In this document: piece by piece, positions 9,443 through 19,037 of the stretch
Layout: every line of letters starts with the position of its first letter
Numbering within the stretch: position 1 is the stretch's first letter
NCBI GenBank assembly: GCA_017854535.1
Contig: JAFMHL010000035.1
Location: forward strand, 1-43,334
Source of the DNA: Nitratireductor sp.
Lineage (GTDB): Bacteria; Pseudomonadota; Alphaproteobacteria; Rhizobiales; Rhizobiaceae
Length of the DNA stretch: 43,334 nt
Direction: 5' to 3'
Made by a program: the position numbers and the translations under genes
Notes under the pieces: model-generated
Databases searched by the model: none
What the model saw: the letters and a program-made list of their open reading frames with translations, nothing else
What the model was told of the DNA's origin: nothing

Positions 9443-9526
9443 GCTGATGGATTGTCCATCCCCCGTCTCATACCTTGGTACTCTTGCTAAATCCTAAAAT
9501 TTGGTTAAAAAGCGGCCATCATGTGG

Positions 9527-9619
9527 CAGGACGCGAGTCCTGTTACTTAAACACGGGGAGGAGTCATCTAATCTAAGGGTGGCTAGTCCCTTCGCAAGAC
9601 AAGTTTTCTTACGGGGACT
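9527..9619 (+). promoter_or_regulatory. Structured leader upstream of hppA
   Basis: The leader contains a 6-bp hairpin CAGGAC-GCGA-GTCCTG at 9527-9542. A second possible stem pairs AGTCCC at 9585-9590 with GGGACT at 9614-9619. GGGGAGGAGTC at 9556-9566 could pair alternatively with either. The function is unknown and the structures may be incidental. Confidence 0.3.
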
Positions 9620-9639
9620 GAACAAAAGGAATTCATAAA

Positions 9640-11775
9640 ATGAATGCTGTTTATCTGGCAATCGCCGCTGGCGGATTGTCCATTCTATACGGCATCTGGG
9701 CCACAATGTCGGTGTTGAACGCCGATGCTGGTAATAGCCGGATGCAAGAAATCGCTGGATTTATCCAGGAAGGCGCGATGGCTTATCTATCTCGCCAGTA
9801 TCTGACAATCGCCATTGTTGGCGTTTTCGTCATGGCGCTGGTCTGGTGGCTGCTTGGCGCACTAACCGCCATTGGCTTCCTTATCGGTGCTGTGCTCTCA
9901 GGCATTGCTGGCTTTATTGGTATGTTGATCTCTGTTCGCGCGAACGTGCGTACAGCGCAAGCAGCAAGCCAAAGCTTGGGTGCAGGGCTTGATATCGCGT
10001 TCAAATCTGGCGCCGTAACAGGCATGCTGGTTGCAGGTCTCGCACTTTTGGGTGTTGCTGGTTATTTCGGTTATCTGACTGGACCTGCTGGATATGGTAC
10101 GACGGATCGTGCCGTTATTGATGCGATGGTTGCTCTTGGTTTTGGTGCTTCATTGATTTCAATCTTTGCCCGTCTCGGCGGTGGTATCTTTACAAAAGGT
10201 GCGGACGTTGGCGGCGATATGGTTGGTAAAGTTGAAGCTGGCATTCCTGAGGATGATCCACGCAACCCGGCAACAATCGCTGACAATGTTGGTGACAACG
10301 TTGGTGACTGTGCTGGCATGGCGGCTGATCTGTTTGAAACCTACGCAGTTACAATCGTTGCTACTATGGTTCTTGCATCCATATTCTTTACTGGCGCTAC
10401 AGCTGAATTGATGATGACATTCCCATTGATGATCTGCGCAGTTTGCGTTGTAACATCAATCATCGGCACATTCTTTGTGTCACTTGGTTCAAACAACTCC
10501 ATCATGGGTGCTTTGTACAAAGGCTTCATTGCAACGGCTGTTCTTTCAGCAGTTGCGCTGGTCGGTATCGTTTACCTTTGGCTTGGAATGGACACTGAAT
10601 TTGTAACTTCAACAGGGAAAACCTTCATAGGTCGTGATCTGATGTATTGCGGTTTCATCGGTCTTATCATCACTGGCCTGATCATCTGGATCACTGAATA
10701 CTATACAGGCGTTGGCTATCGTCCGGTTCGCTCGATCTCTCAGGCTTCTGTAACGGGCCACGGCACGAACGTTATTCAGGGTCTTGCTGTATCACTTGAA
10801 TCAACAGCGCTACCTGCCTTGGTAATCATTGCGGGTATCATAGCAACTTTCTCACTTGCTGGTCTATTTGGAACTGCAATTGCTGTTTCAACCATGTTGG
10901 CGCTTGCTGGTTTCGTTGTGGCTCTAGATGCATTTGGTCCTGTGACAGACAATGCTGGCGGTATCGCTGAAATGGCTGAATTGCCTGCTGAAGTTCGTGT
11001 AACAACAGATGCACTTGATGCTGTTGGTAATACTACGAAAGCGGTTACCAAAGGCTACGCGATCGGTTCTGCTGGTCTTGGTGCTTTGGTTTTGTTTGCT
11101 GCCTATACTGAAGACTTGAAGCACTTTGCGGCTCAAGCTGCACCTGGTTCTTTCTTTGAAGGCGTAAATGTCGACTTCTCTCTTTCAAACCCATATGTGG
11201 TTGTTGGTCTGCTATTTGGTGGTCTGCTGCCATATATTTTCGGTGGCATGTCAATGACTGCTGTGGGCCGCGCTGCTGGTGCTGTGGTTGAAGAAGTTCG
11301 CCGTCAGTTCAAAGAAAAGCCAGGCATCATGAAAGGCACAGAAAAGCCAGATTATGGCCGTGCCGTTGATATGCTTACTAAAGCTGCTATCCGCGAAATG
11401 ATCGTGCCGTCATTGCTTCCTGTGCTTTCTCCAATCGTTTGCTTCTATGCAATCTTCTGGATTACTGGCGACAAGAACCAGGCATTTGCCTCATTGGGTG
11501 CAATGCTCCTTGGTGTGATCGTGACGGGCTTCTTCGTTGCTGTTTCAATGACTGCCGGTGGTGGTGCTTGGGATAACGCGAAAAAGTCTTTTGAAGACGG
11601 TTTCGTCGACAAAGATGGCGTGAAGCATGAGAAGGGTTCTGAGGCTCACAAGGCTTCTGTAACAGGCGACACAGTTGGCGATCCTTACAAGGATACATCT
11701 GGTCCTGCGGTTAACCCGATGATCAAAATCACAAACATTGTGGCTCTACTGCTTCTCGCGGTTCTTGCTCACTAA
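9640..11775 (+). CDS. hppA: Membrane-bound proton-translocating pyrophosphatase (K+-independent type)
   Basis: This inner-membrane enzyme couples pyrophosphate hydrolysis to proton pumping. At 711 aa with many helices it fits the family. The catalytic loop contains [20 protein letters not shown] and then the acidic [21 protein letters not shown] segment around residues 205-225. A late loop reads [20 protein letters not shown]. The Lys after NTT, where K+-dependent enzymes have Ala, marks the K+-independent subfamily, from established family knowledge. AAAAGGA sits 9-10 nt before the ATG. The gene has its own leader and terminator. Confidence 0.96.
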   Translation: MNAVYLAIAAGGLSILYGIWATMSVLNADAGNSRMQEIAGFIQEGAMAYLSRQYLTIAIVGVFVMALVWWLLGALTAIGFLIGAVLSGIAGFIGMLISVRANVRTAQAASQSLGAGLDIAFKSGAVTGMLVAGLALLGVAGYFGYLTGPAGYGTTDRAVIDAMVALGFGASLISIFARLGGGIFTKGADVGGDMVGKVEAGIPEDDPRNPATIADNVGDNVGDCAGMAADLFETYAVTIVATMVLASIFFTGATAELMMTFPLMICAVCVVTSIIGTFFVSLGSNNSIMGALYKGFIATAVLSAVALVGIVYLWLGMDTEFVTSTGKTFIGRDLMYCGFIGLIITGLIIWITEYYTGVGYRPVRSISQASVTGHGTNVIQGLAVSLESTALPALVIIAGIIATFSLAGLFGTAIAVSTMLALAGFVVALDAFGPVTDNAGGIAEMAELPAEVRVTTDALDAVGNTTKAVTKGYAIGSAGLGALVLFAAYTEDLKHFAAQAAPGSFFEGVNVDFSLSNPYVVVGLLFGGLLPYIFGGMSMTAVGRAAGAVVEEVRRQFKEKPGIMKGTEKPDYGRAVDMLTKAAIREMIVPSLLPVLSPIVCFYAIFWITGDKNQAFASLGAMLLGVIVTGFFVAVSMTAGGGAWDNAKKSFEDGFVDKDGVKHEKGSEAHKASVTGDTVGDPYKDTSGPAVNPMIKITNIVALLLLAVLAH

Positions 11776-11828
11776 TTGAAGATAGCCTGATGATTTGTAT
11801 CTTCAGGCTGTTTTAGGACAAATAAAAA

Positions 11829-11858
11829 CCCCGGTGGATATTTCCATCGGGGTTTTTT
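11829..11858. terminator. Bidirectional terminator between hppA and bamE
   Basis: A 9-bp stem CCCCGGTGG/CCATCGGGG contains one G-T pair and is flanked by an A-tract upstream and TTTTTT downstream. It can serve both convergent genes. Confidence 0.85.
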
Positions 11859-11888
11859 ATATCAATAACTTGGAAACGGTTAAGAGGT

Positions 11889-12407
11889 TTATCCGCCCAG
11901 ACCACCCAATTGAGGGACGACCGGTTTGCCATCTTTTTGGCCACCGCCACCAAACAAACGTGAAAGCAAGGTGATGTCTTTACCGCCTGTTGGCGTCGTT
12001 CTGGAAATAAAGTCGAACACTTTACCATCCTGCAAACGGTAGTCCGCTACCTGGCTGACAATATTATTCTCGTCAAAATAGATCGCTACGACCCGCTGAT
12101 CCACGAGCTTTAATTTTTGATAAGTATATCGGCGTGTGCGTTTTTGCGAAATATAGTAGTATACTTCGTTGTCAAAGGTGCCTGTTGTGGATGGCGTTCC
12201 AAGTGCCAAGAGAACCTGATCTTTGCTCGAGCCTACAGGAACAAGCTGCATCTGAGTTTCATCAAGACTAGGCCCGTTTGAAAGGACCTGCTCAGTAGTG
12301 CACCCGCTTAACAAGAGATTGGCACCAATCAACGCCGCCCCAATTTTCATCGCAAATGAAGGCGAAAATTTCGTTTCGTTGGTTTTGAATTTGGAGGCCA
12401 TTTTCAT
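11889..12407 (-). CDS. bamE: Outer membrane assembly lipoprotein BamE (SmpA/OmlA)
   Basis: BamE is a small lipoprotein of the BAM complex that inserts beta-barrels into the outer membrane. A signal peptide ends in the lipobox LLSGC with Cys36 as the lipidation site. The SmpA/OmlA core follows, with SSKDQVLLALGTPS, the GTFDNEVYYYISQKR strand and VVAIYFDENNIVSQVADY. The tail is Gly-rich. The length is 172 aa. The gene is divergent from the CBP3-like chaperone gene, as in related alphaproteobacteria. Confidence 0.92.
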   Translation of the reverse strand: MKMASKFKTNETKFSPSFAMKIGAALIGANLLLSGCTTEQVLSNGPSLDETQMQLVPVGSSKDQVLLALGTPSTTGTFDNEVYYYISQKRTRRYTYQKLKLVDQRVVAIYFDENNIVSQVADYRLQDGKVFDFISRTTPTGGKDITLLSRLFGGGGQKDGKPVVPQLGGLGG

Positions 12408-12529
12408 CGAACTACTTGCCTTCTTGTCCCAGTGTAATACATGGATGCATATTCAGAGACGTTGATTATCTCACGGCGGTTAAAAATTCAACCACAACTG
12501 ACAGTTCCAGCATATCTAAGGATCCGCAT

Positions 12530-13093
12530 ATGTTTGCCAGGTTATTTAAACGATCAGCTGCCAGCGATGTTCCACAGCAACTTTATGGCAGCGTTGTGGC
12601 ACAATCCCGCCAGCCAGAGTTTTTTACCGATTATGGGTTCAAAGATACCGTGACGGGCCGTTATGATGTGGTTGCGTTGCATCTTTTTCTTTTTTCTCGC
12701 CGCATGGTGCGGGAAGACACTCCTGTTGCTCAAAGCCTCAATCAAGAAGTGTTTGATACTTTTACTGACGAAATGGACCGCGCGCTTCGCGAATTAGGGG
12801 TTGGCGACACAAGCGTCCCTAAACGCAAGAAACGCATGGTTCACTCCTTCTATGCGATTGTAGAGGAATTCGCAGCTCCTCTTGATGCAAAGGATATGAG
12901 AGCACTGGCAAAAGTGATGGAAGCCAGATTTGCGGAGCCAGTTGAAGACGGTGATCACACGAACGGCCATGTTTTCAAATCTAAAGAGCTGAGCAGTTAT
13001 GTTATTGCCACGGCCGATGTTTTGGACAAAGTATCTTCAGATACTATTCTTAAAGGCGAGTTAGCTTGGGCCTTTCCAAACGACTATATTTGA
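12530..13093 (+). CDS. Ubiquinol-cytochrome c chaperone, CBP3/UQCC1-like family
   Basis: The protein belongs to the family of mitochondrial CBP3, which assists cytochrome b and bc1 complex assembly. Recognisable blocks are LYGSVVAQSRQPEFFTDYG, VVALHLFLFSRRM, FDTFTDEMDRALRELGVGD and KKRMVHSFY. The frame is open from 12416, but the start at 12530 (MFARLFKR) is chosen because AAGGA precedes it by a normal spacing and family members begin there. That gives 187 aa. The order bamE / chaperone / DUF177 / plsX is conserved in Hyphomicrobiales. Confidence 0.88.
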   Translation: MFARLFKRSAASDVPQQLYGSVVAQSRQPEFFTDYGFKDTVTGRYDVVALHLFLFSRRMVREDTPVAQSLNQEVFDTFTDEMDRALRELGVGDTSVPKRKKRMVHSFYAIVEEFAAPLDAKDMRALAKVMEARFAEPVEDGDHTNGHVFKSKELSSYVIATADVLDKVSSDTILKGELAWAFPNDYI

Positions 13094-13147
13094 TTTCTCA
13101 ATAAATCCGCTCATGGGTGACACAAATAAATTAAGGGAAGCCATCTA

Positions 13148-13708
13148 ATGGACGGTGAGAAACACAAGGAATTGTCGTTGGACGTGAAAGTTCAGGTTCT
13201 TCCAACAAATGGCTTGCGGATAAAGCTGGAACCCACTTCGGAACAATTGAAATTAATGGTGAAAGTAGCTGACATTGTTTCCATTGAGCGTTTTGTGGCC
13301 GAGTTAGAATTTAGGCGCTGGCAAAAAAAGGGCGTATCGGTCAAAGGCAAGGTATTCGCGCAAATTACCCAACAATGTGTCATTACACTTGAGCCAGTTT
13401 CCAGCGAAGTAAATGAAGAAATCGATAGAATATTTGTTCCGCCAGGATCAAAATATTTGAAACCAACTTTTGATGATGATGGCGAATTGGTGCTCGACTA
13501 TGATGGGCGTGATGAGCCAGAACTGTATGAAGGCACAACGCTGGATGCATGGGAAATCGCGATGGAACATTTCACCCTTGGGATAGATCCGTTTCCACGT
13601 GCGGAAGGTGCAGAACTCGAAGAACTGGGTTTGGCAGAAGAAGTTGAAACCGAGGATGAGAAAATCTCCCCATTTGCTGCCCTAAAAGATCTGTACAAGC
13701 CAAAATAG
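13148..13708 (+). CDS. DUF177 (YceD-like) protein
   Basis: This 186-aa acidic cytoplasmic protein has the DUF177/YceD core: VKGKVFAQITQQCVITLEPV and later the region YEGTTLDAWEIAMEHFTLGI with DPFPRAEGAE. In many bacteria YceD sits beside rpmF and plsX and is linked to 23S rRNA or ribosome-related functions. Here rpmF is absent, as is usual in alphaproteobacteria. Only one of the Cys of the usual CxxC-like pair is visible (QQC). AAGGGA precedes the ATG. Confidence 0.86.
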   Translation: MDGEKHKELSLDVKVQVLPTNGLRIKLEPTSEQLKLMVKVADIVSIERFVAELEFRRWQKKGVSVKGKVFAQITQQCVITLEPVSSEVNEEIDRIFVPPGSKYLKPTFDDDGELVLDYDGRDEPELYEGTTLDAWEIAMEHFTLGIDPFPRAEGAELEELGLAEEVETEDEKISPFAALKDLYKPK

Positions 13709-13914
13709 GTTGCAAATACCGCTTACCGAGGATGAGAGCTCTCGATTTATCGCTTAGAACTGTTGAAATCTAGGCAGTTGCTTCAATTTTGCCCTGTTTG
13801 ATCAACTGCTATCTGTTAATTGCTGTTGTTCGATCTTCTCAAAGCTGCCATTAAAGAGCGTCTGGTTGAACTGAACCCGTCACAGACAAGTGCTGAGCAT
13901 TGCGGACCAATTAA

Positions 13915-14973
13915 ATGAACGATTCAAACGTTATATCTCTTGATGCCATGGGCGGTGATTTTGGCGCCCCCATTGTTATTGAAGGAGCTGATATAGCTCT
14001 GCAACGACGGCCTAAATTGAGCTTTGTCCTTTATGGCGACGAAAGTACTGTGAATCAATCACTGCAAAAATTCCCGAATCTTGCTGCCCGCTCAAAGATC
14101 ATTCATTGCGATGTTCATATTGCCATGGACGATAGACCCAGCAAAGCATTGCGGGCAGGACGTGGTAAATCTGGCATGTGGCGCGCGATTGAAGCGGTTA
14201 AATCTGGTGATGCCGCCGTTTGTATTTCCGCTGGCAACACGGGCGCATTGATGGCCATGTCCCGTTTTTGCCTTCGCACAATGCCAGGTATCGATCGTCC
14301 AGCCATGGCTGCTCTATGGCCAACAACCAAGGGCGAGAGCATTGTTCTTGATGTCGGCGCAAATGTAGGTGCGACCGCAGATCAGTTAATTGATTTTGCC
14401 CTGATGGGATCAGCCATGGCGCGGGCGCTTTATGGCTTGAAACGCCCGACAGTTGGCCTGTTGAATATCGGCGTTGAAGAGGTAAAAGGCCAAGAGGATG
14501 TGCGCGAAGCTGGGCAAATTCTTCGTTCCGCAGATATGGACAGCCTTGACTATCATGGTTTCGTTGAGGGCGATGACATTGGATTGGGCACAGTCGACGT
14601 AGTTGTAACAGAAGGGTTCTCTGGCAATATCGCGCTGAAAACGGCTGAAGGTACTGCCAAGCAGATCGGTTCTTATTTGCGCTCTGCTATGAGCAGAACC
14701 CTAATGGCAAAGATCGGCTATATGTTCGCAAAAAATGCGTTCACTCAATTGCGCGAAAAAATGGATCCACGAAAAGTGAACGGCGCGGTGTTCTTGGGAT
14801 TAAATGGCGTGGTGATCAAAAGCCATGGCGGCACAGACGCCGAAGGATATGCGGCTGCGATCGAAATGGGCCATGATATGGTGACCAATGAAATTATGGA
14901 AAAAATCAGTGCGGATCTGAAAAAATTTGAAGACCAGCGCATGGAACTCAGTTTAACGAACGCGGGCGGTTAA
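13915..14973 (+). CDS. plsX: Phosphate acyltransferase PlsX
   Basis: PlsX converts acyl-ACP and phosphate to acyl-phosphate, the acyl donor for PlsY in phospholipid synthesis. Signature blocks are [13 protein letters not shown] at the N-terminus, [43 protein letters not shown] and [18 protein letters not shown]. The length of 352 aa is normal. It is followed by fabH 23 nt later, the standard pairing in bacteria. No strong ribosome-binding site is seen before the ATG. A 206-bp gap after the DUF177 gene may hold a promoter. Confidence 0.96.
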   Translation: MNDSNVISLDAMGGDFGAPIVIEGADIALQRRPKLSFVLYGDESTVNQSLQKFPNLAARSKIIHCDVHIAMDDRPSKALRAGRGKSGMWRAIEAVKSGDAAVCISAGNTGALMAMSRFCLRTMPGIDRPAMAALWPTTKGESIVLDVGANVGATADQLIDFALMGSAMARALYGLKRPTVGLLNIGVEEVKGQEDVREAGQILRSADMDSLDYHGFVEGDDIGLGTVDVVVTEGFSGNIALKTAEGTAKQIGSYLRSAMSRTLMAKIGYMFAKNAFTQLREKMDPRKVNGAVFLGLNGVVIKSHGGTDAEGYAAAIEMGHDMVTNEIMEKISADLKKFEDQRMELSLTNAGG

Positions 14974-14996
14974 CCCGACTACAAAGTGGAATTAGA

Positions 14997-15968
14997 ATGA
15001 TTAGATCAGCAATCATTGGCTGCGGCTCTTACACTCCAGAAAACATCGTCAAGAACTCTGATTTGGAAGGTGTTGTCGAAACCAGCGATGAATGGATCGT
15101 GCAGCGTACCGGAATTCGCCAGCGCCATATTGCTGTGGAGGGTGAGACTACCGCTGATTTGGGCGAAAAAGCTGCGCGCGCAGCACTTATACATGCGGGA
15201 ATAACCCCGGACGATCTTGATATGATCATTTTGGCTACATCGACGCCAAACAATACTTTTCCTGCCACATCTGTAGAAATTCAACATCGTCTCGGCATGA
15301 GTCATGGAGCAGCATTTGACTCACAGGCAGTATGCTCTGGCTTTGTCTTCGCCTTAACGACTGCAGATCAATATATTCGAACCGGTTTTGCCAAACGCAT
15401 TCTTGTTATTGGGGCAGAAACCTTCTCCAGAATTCTTGACTGGAATGATCGCACCACTTGCGTGTTATTTGGAGATGGCGCGGGAGCTGTTGTTCTGGAA
15501 GCCGTCGAAGGAGAGGGCGCACCAACTGACCGTGGTATTCTGACCGCCCATTTGCGCTCTGATGGATCCCACAAACAAAAGCTATATGTCGATGGTGGTC
15601 CGTCTTCTACGAAGACTGTCGGCTTCTTGCGGATGGAAGGGCGCGAAGTCTTTCGCCATGCTGTTGGCATGATCACAGATGTGATTGAGGCTGCTTATGC
15701 GGCTACAGGCTATGGTTCGGAAGATCTGGACTGGTTTGTCCCTCACCAGGCAAATAAGCGCATTATTGATGCATCCGCTAAAAAACTGGGAATTCCTCCA
15801 GAAAAAGTTGTGATCACTGTCGATCATCACGGCAATACATCAGCAGCTTCTATTCCCTTGGCATTTTGCGAAGCTGTTACTGATGGGCGCATCAAAAAGG
15901 GAGATTTAGTGCTTTTTGAAGCCATGGGCGGCGGTTTTACTTGGGGGTCGGTGCTTTTTAGGTATTGA
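14997..15968 (+). CDS. fabH: 3-oxoacyl-ACP synthase III
   Basis: FabH starts fatty-acid synthesis by condensing acetyl-CoA with malonyl-ACP. The catalytic triad is visible as Cys113 in AVCSGF, His250 in VPHQANKRI and Asn280 in HHGNTSAAS. The glycine-rich end reads [12 protein letters not shown]. The length of 323 aa is normal. GGAAT lies just before the ATG, and the gene is 23 nt after plsX, so the two are probably co-transcribed. Confidence 0.97.
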   Translation: MIRSAIIGCGSYTPENIVKNSDLEGVVETSDEWIVQRTGIRQRHIAVEGETTADLGEKAARAALIHAGITPDDLDMIILATSTPNNTFPATSVEIQHRLGMSHGAAFDSQAVCSGFVFALTTADQYIRTGFAKRILVIGAETFSRILDWNDRTTCVLFGDGAGAVVLEAVEGEGAPTDRGILTAHLRSDGSHKQKLYVDGGPSSTKTVGFLRMEGREVFRHAVGMITDVIEAAYAATGYGSEDLDWFVPHQANKRIIDASAKKLGIPPEKVVITVDHHGNTSAASIPLAFCEAVTDGRIKKGDLVLFEAMGGGFTWGSVLFRY

Positions 15969-16077
15969 TTCGCGCGAACAAACGAAAAATAGCGCTTACT
16001 TCTTGTTAAATGTCCAAAAACTTCATAGGATAAGTTGCTTGAGTAACCGACTATATTCATAGCAGGTCGAAAAGTGG

Positions 16078-16180
16078 GCTTGAGGGGGTGGTGCAGGAAA
16101 ACTGCACGTTCAGCTTTTATACAATAGATGTTTGCGCATTTATTCCTTTAGTAATTGAAACCGTCGTCTTGCGGAAGACG
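16078..16180 (+). promoter_or_regulatory. ihfA upstream region with two short hairpins
   Basis: The 241-bp gap between fabH and ihfA contains GTGCAG-GAAAA-CTGCAC at about 16092-16108 and CGTCTT-GCGG-AAGACG at about 16165-16180. Either may be a weak terminator or a leader structure. Neither has a T-tract, so their role is uncertain. Confidence 0.3.
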
Positions 16181-16209
16181 AGGTTGATAACATTGTTAGG
16201 ATAGGGCTG

Positions 16210-16515
16210 ATGGGTGGAAAGACACTTACCCGGGTTGATTTAGCCGAGGCAGTTTATCGCGAAGTTGGCCTCTCGAGAACTGAATCTGCGGATCTTGTCG
16301 AAACTGTTTTAAATGCAATTTGCGACAGTGTGGCCGCAGGAGAGTCGGTTAAGCTTTCGTCTTTCGGCTCGTTCATCGTAAGAGACAAAAACCAGCGTGT
16401 AGGTCGCAATCCGAAAACGGGTGAAGAAGTTCCGATCATGCCTCGTCGAGTGATGGTGTTTAAACCATCCAATATTCTTAAAGATGCGGTCCTAAAGGGC
16501 AATGAGAAGAAATAG
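16210..16515 (+). CDS. ihfA: Integration host factor alpha subunit
   Basis: IHF-alpha is a DNA-bending nucleoid protein acting with IHF-beta. The 101-aa protein shows the HU/IHF fold, with [40 protein letters not shown] and the DNA-binding arm [19 protein letters not shown]. The arm Pro (IMP) intercalates DNA in the family. AGGATAGGG precedes the ATG. It has its own terminator and lies upstream of the MerR-like gene, as in Brucella and Rhizobium. Confidence 0.96.
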   Translation: MGGKTLTRVDLAEAVYREVGLSRTESADLVETVLNAICDSVAAGESVKLSSFGSFIVRDKNQRVGRNPKTGEEVPIMPRRVMVFKPSNILKDAVLKGNEKK

Positions 16516-16546
16516 TCTTTTCTGGCGAAGCATGCCCGTTGCTAAA

Positions 16547-16574
16547 GCCTTCAAGTGATCTTGAAGGCATTTTT
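16547..16574 (+). terminator. Rho-independent terminator of ihfA
   Basis: A perfect 9-bp stem GCCTTCAAG/CTTGAAGGC has loop TGAT and is followed by ATTTTT. Confidence 0.9.
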
Positions 16575-16736
16575 CGAGAATTCTGACTCTATAATTTTAA
16601 ATTTTTTCACGATTCCAAAAGCGGATAGATGGTTTTTAGCCGTTTTCCTGTGTTTTCCTATAGCGTAAGCTAAAGCTGATTCTATTTTTGGCTAATTATC
16701 AGTTTGATACTTAGGCGTTTTTTCGAGGAGCCCGTT

Positions 16737-17336
16737 TTGGATAAAAATCCCGATGCATTTCGCACCATCAGTGAAGTCGCTGAAGACCTAAATTTGCCTC
16801 AACATGTTTTGCGCTTTTGGGAAAGTCGTTTTACCCAAATCAAACCAATGAAAAGAGGCGGTGGGCGTCGCTATTATCGTCCTGATGATATCGATTTGCT
16901 CAAAGGCATACGCCATCTTCTATATGAAGAGGGGTATACTATTCGCGGCGTTCAAAAGATCCTTCGCGAGCAAGGCAACAAATTTGTTATCGGGATTGGT
17001 AATGGTGAGATCGATATTTCTGACCCTGCTGTGATGGTAAATGCCAGCAATTTTCCTGAAGCTGCCGAGGTGCCAGAGCCGAAAAAAGTAGAAATCGATG
17101 ATCGTCCCAAAGCTCAAATCAAGAGAGCAGTGTCTGTTGAAGAATTCACGGATAAGAAGAGTGGAAGTTCCAAGTCGTCAAAAGGTATTTTGGACCGCTT
17201 TCGTGGGCGCGATGATAAACTTGAAACAGAAGGCTCTCCGCTGACGGTTTCATCTTCCGATCGGCGCAACCTTCAAGCAATTCTATATGAATTGCTTGAA
17301 TGCAAACGTTTGCTTGATCAGGTTCGCTCCGACTAA
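16737..17336 (+). CDS. MerR-family transcriptional regulator
   Basis: The N-terminal winged helix-turn-helix reads [20 protein letters not shown], followed by WESRF and [20 protein letters not shown]. An unusually long C-terminal half is rich in charged residues and predicted disordered, with a short helical end [16 protein letters not shown]. There is no Cys metal-binding loop. The start is the TTG at 16737 because GAGGAG lies 6 nt upstream and the protein then begins like its Rhizobiales relatives. This gives 199 aa. Its fixed place after ihfA suggests a housekeeping regulator with unknown targets. Confidence 0.87.
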   Translation: MDKNPDAFRTISEVAEDLNLPQHVLRFWESRFTQIKPMKRGGGRRYYRPDDIDLLKGIRHLLYEEGYTIRGVQKILREQGNKFVIGIGNGEIDISDPAVMVNASNFPEAAEVPEPKKVEIDDRPKAQIKRAVSVEEFTDKKSGSSKSSKGILDRFRGRDDKLETEGSPLTVSSSDRRNLQAILYELLECKRLLDQVRSD

Positions 17337-17343
17337 AATTGAA

Positions 17344-17372
17344 AATGAAATGGTCGGAACGGCAGGATTTGA
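17344..17372. repeat. Duplicated 3' end of tRNA-Pro (direct repeat, putative att remnant)
   Basis: These 29 bases are identical to 17487-17515, which covers the CCA end, the acceptor 3' strand and part of the T arm of the tRNA-Pro gene plus 7 flanking bases. The offset is 143 bp. Such copies of tRNA 3' ends are the usual trace of tyrosine-recombinase integration. No integrase or island lies between the copies now, so this is a remnant or a simple duplication. Confidence 0.7.
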
Positions 17373-17408
17373 TACCAAGGCAAGCACAGCGCCGCCGAAG
17401 CGCGGCAG

Positions 17409-17427
17409 GCATTTTTCTTAAAAATGC
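17409..17427. terminator. Possible weak terminator hairpin
   Basis: The perfect 8-bp stem GCATTTTT-CTT-AAAAATGC lies after the MerR-like gene, between the two tRNA-Pro repeat copies. It is AT-rich, so termination is uncertain. Confidence 0.35.
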
Positions 17428-17493
17428 TGAGAGCGATGCGACCCGTCGCAACAGATTATCGTAACAACACTTTATAATTTTATTTGAATGAAA

Positions 17494-17570
17494 TGGTCGG
17501 AACGGCAGGATTTGAACCTGCGACCCCTGGTCCCCCAGACCAGTGCGCTACCGGGCTGCGCTACGCCCCG
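17494..17570 (-). tRNA. tRNA-Pro (GGG anticodon)
   Basis: On the minus strand the 77-nt sequence starts CGGGGCG and ends CGTTCCGACCA, so the CCA is encoded. The acceptor stem pairs with two G-T wobbles. The anticodon arm is CTGGT-CTGGGGG-ACCAG, putting GGG in the anticodon position. The T arm contains GGTTCAAATCC. It lies between the MerR-like gene and the exopolysaccharide cluster. Confidence 0.95.
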
Positions 17571-17699
17571 ACTTGGCGGTTCTCAATCAATCAAACTGTG
17601 AAACGCTCCAACTTCTATAGGCAGGCACGCCTCGCAATTCAACAAAAATTCCGACCAATCTAACTAGAATTTCCCTATGGTGCGAATAAGTATGCCGCT

Positions 17700-19037
17700 T
17701 TAAAATCGATCGAGTAGGGATGTCTCGACTGCACCCTTAGGTGTTGCAGCGCCAGAAACCTTGCGTTTCAAAATATAGTTGTTTTTCAAATCTAGTTGCC
17801 ATTTAGCTTCCAAAGCCATGCAACCCCAAATAATGCCGATCATAAGAAAAACATGACGCCATTTATCGATGTCAATCACATTACCGATCACTATATGGCC
17901 AACAAACACCACGAAGGCGATTTGCAAATAAGGCTGCCAAGGGCGAGGTTTGAAAAGCAGTTTGAAGCCACCAATGATTGTTGCCAGCATCATGGCGACC
18001 CAAGAAACGAAGCCGATCCAGCCATGGGCCATGAGCGCTTTAACAAAAATATTGTGGGTGTCTCCACCAAAAATGAATCCGAACTCCAGCGGGCCAATGC
18101 CTAAAGGGCTAGTTAGCGCAAGCTCATACCCCAACAGGTGTCTAGCGAAACGCCCGATGCGTCCACCATCATAATCCTGCACGGCTTTAGCCCGTTCGGA
18201 AAATAGGCTTGATACTTGTTCAAATTGCAGAGCAACAATCAGCAGCAAGACAATTGCGCTAAAGCCAAATACCGCAAGGATAATATACTTTAAACGTATC
18301 CGCGCGCTTTGCTCGTTGATAATCAGGAGTATGTAAAACAATCCCGCCGAAATGACAGCTAGTCCCCAAGCGGCCCTTGAGAACGCAAGAAACAGTCCGA
18401 GCAGCAAAATAATCAATGCACCCGCCCTAAATGGCAATAAAGTCGGCGAGCGGTTAACAATTCCGTAGATCAGATAAAGAATTGGAGCAGCGAGGAATGG
18501 TGCATAAACATTAGGGTCTTGAAACGCTCCCATTGCCCTGGAATAGCGGGTGAATATCTCAAATCCGCCAACGCCAAAATACCCAATAATGCCTAACATC
18601 GATGTAATCACCGCTGATATAACATAGGCACGAAAGATGAGCCGAAGACGTCCCATATCTTCGCGAATGATGATTGCGAAAAATACAGATGTTAAAGCAA
18701 GGAAATAGGAGACAGCCACATACATAAGGCCACGCCCATAGTCGGTCATCATGAAGGACGAAATTATGCCACCGAAATTGAAGATAGTGAAGAGGATCAA
18801 CAAGGGGATAATTTCTATCGGAATACGCATCCCACAAATAAACCAAATGCCCAACAACGCTGCCAAAAATAGCTCATAGGGGGCAGGTTCGTAAATTACA
18901 AAACCACTCAAAAATACCGCAAGGGCAATGGCGGAATTGGCAAGCATAGCGACGATATGCGCATCTGGCACCAAAGACCCTTTTGGGATCGATGATGCCG
19001 TATTCTCCCGGTCACTGATTACTGCAGAACTGGTCAA
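17700..19037 (-). CDS. O-antigen ligase/Wzy-type polysaccharide polymerase
   Basis: This integral membrane protein has about 11-12 hydrophobic helices and a large external loop near residues 275-315, with GGRIGRFARHLLGYELALTSPLGIGPLEFG and later DTHNIFVKALMAHGWIG, which match the Wzy_C/O-antigen ligase pattern (long segments cited only as landmarks). It probably polymerises exopolysaccharide repeats at the periplasmic face. The start is a TTG overlapping the sugar-transferase stop as TTGA, suggesting translational coupling. The length is 445 aa. Confidence 0.83.
   Translation of the reverse strand: MTSSAVISDRENTASSIPKGSLVPDAHIVAMLANSAIALAVFLSGFVIYEPAPYELFLAALLGIWFICGMRIPIEIIPLLILFTIFNFGGIISSFMMTDYGRGLMYVAVSYFLALTSVFFAIIIREDMGRLRLIFRAYVISAVITSMLGIIGYFGVGGFEIFTRYSRAMGAFQDPNVYAPFLAAPILYLIYGIVNRSPTLLPFRAGALIILLLGLFLAFSRAAWGLAVISAGLFYILLIINEQSARIRLKYIILAVFGFSAIVLLLIVALQFEQVSSLFSERAKAVQDYDGGRIGRFARHLLGYELALTSPLGIGPLEFGFIFGGDTHNIFVKALMAHGWIGFVSWVAMMLATIIGGFKLLFKPRPWQPYLQIAFVVFVGHIVIGNVIDIDKWRHVFLMIGIIWGCMALEAKWQLDLKNNYILKRKVSGAATPKGAVETSLLDRF

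Noticed and set aside
17344-17372. Second tRNA-Pro gene
   Set aside because: Only the 3' end is present. The anticodon and D arms are missing, so it is a fragment.
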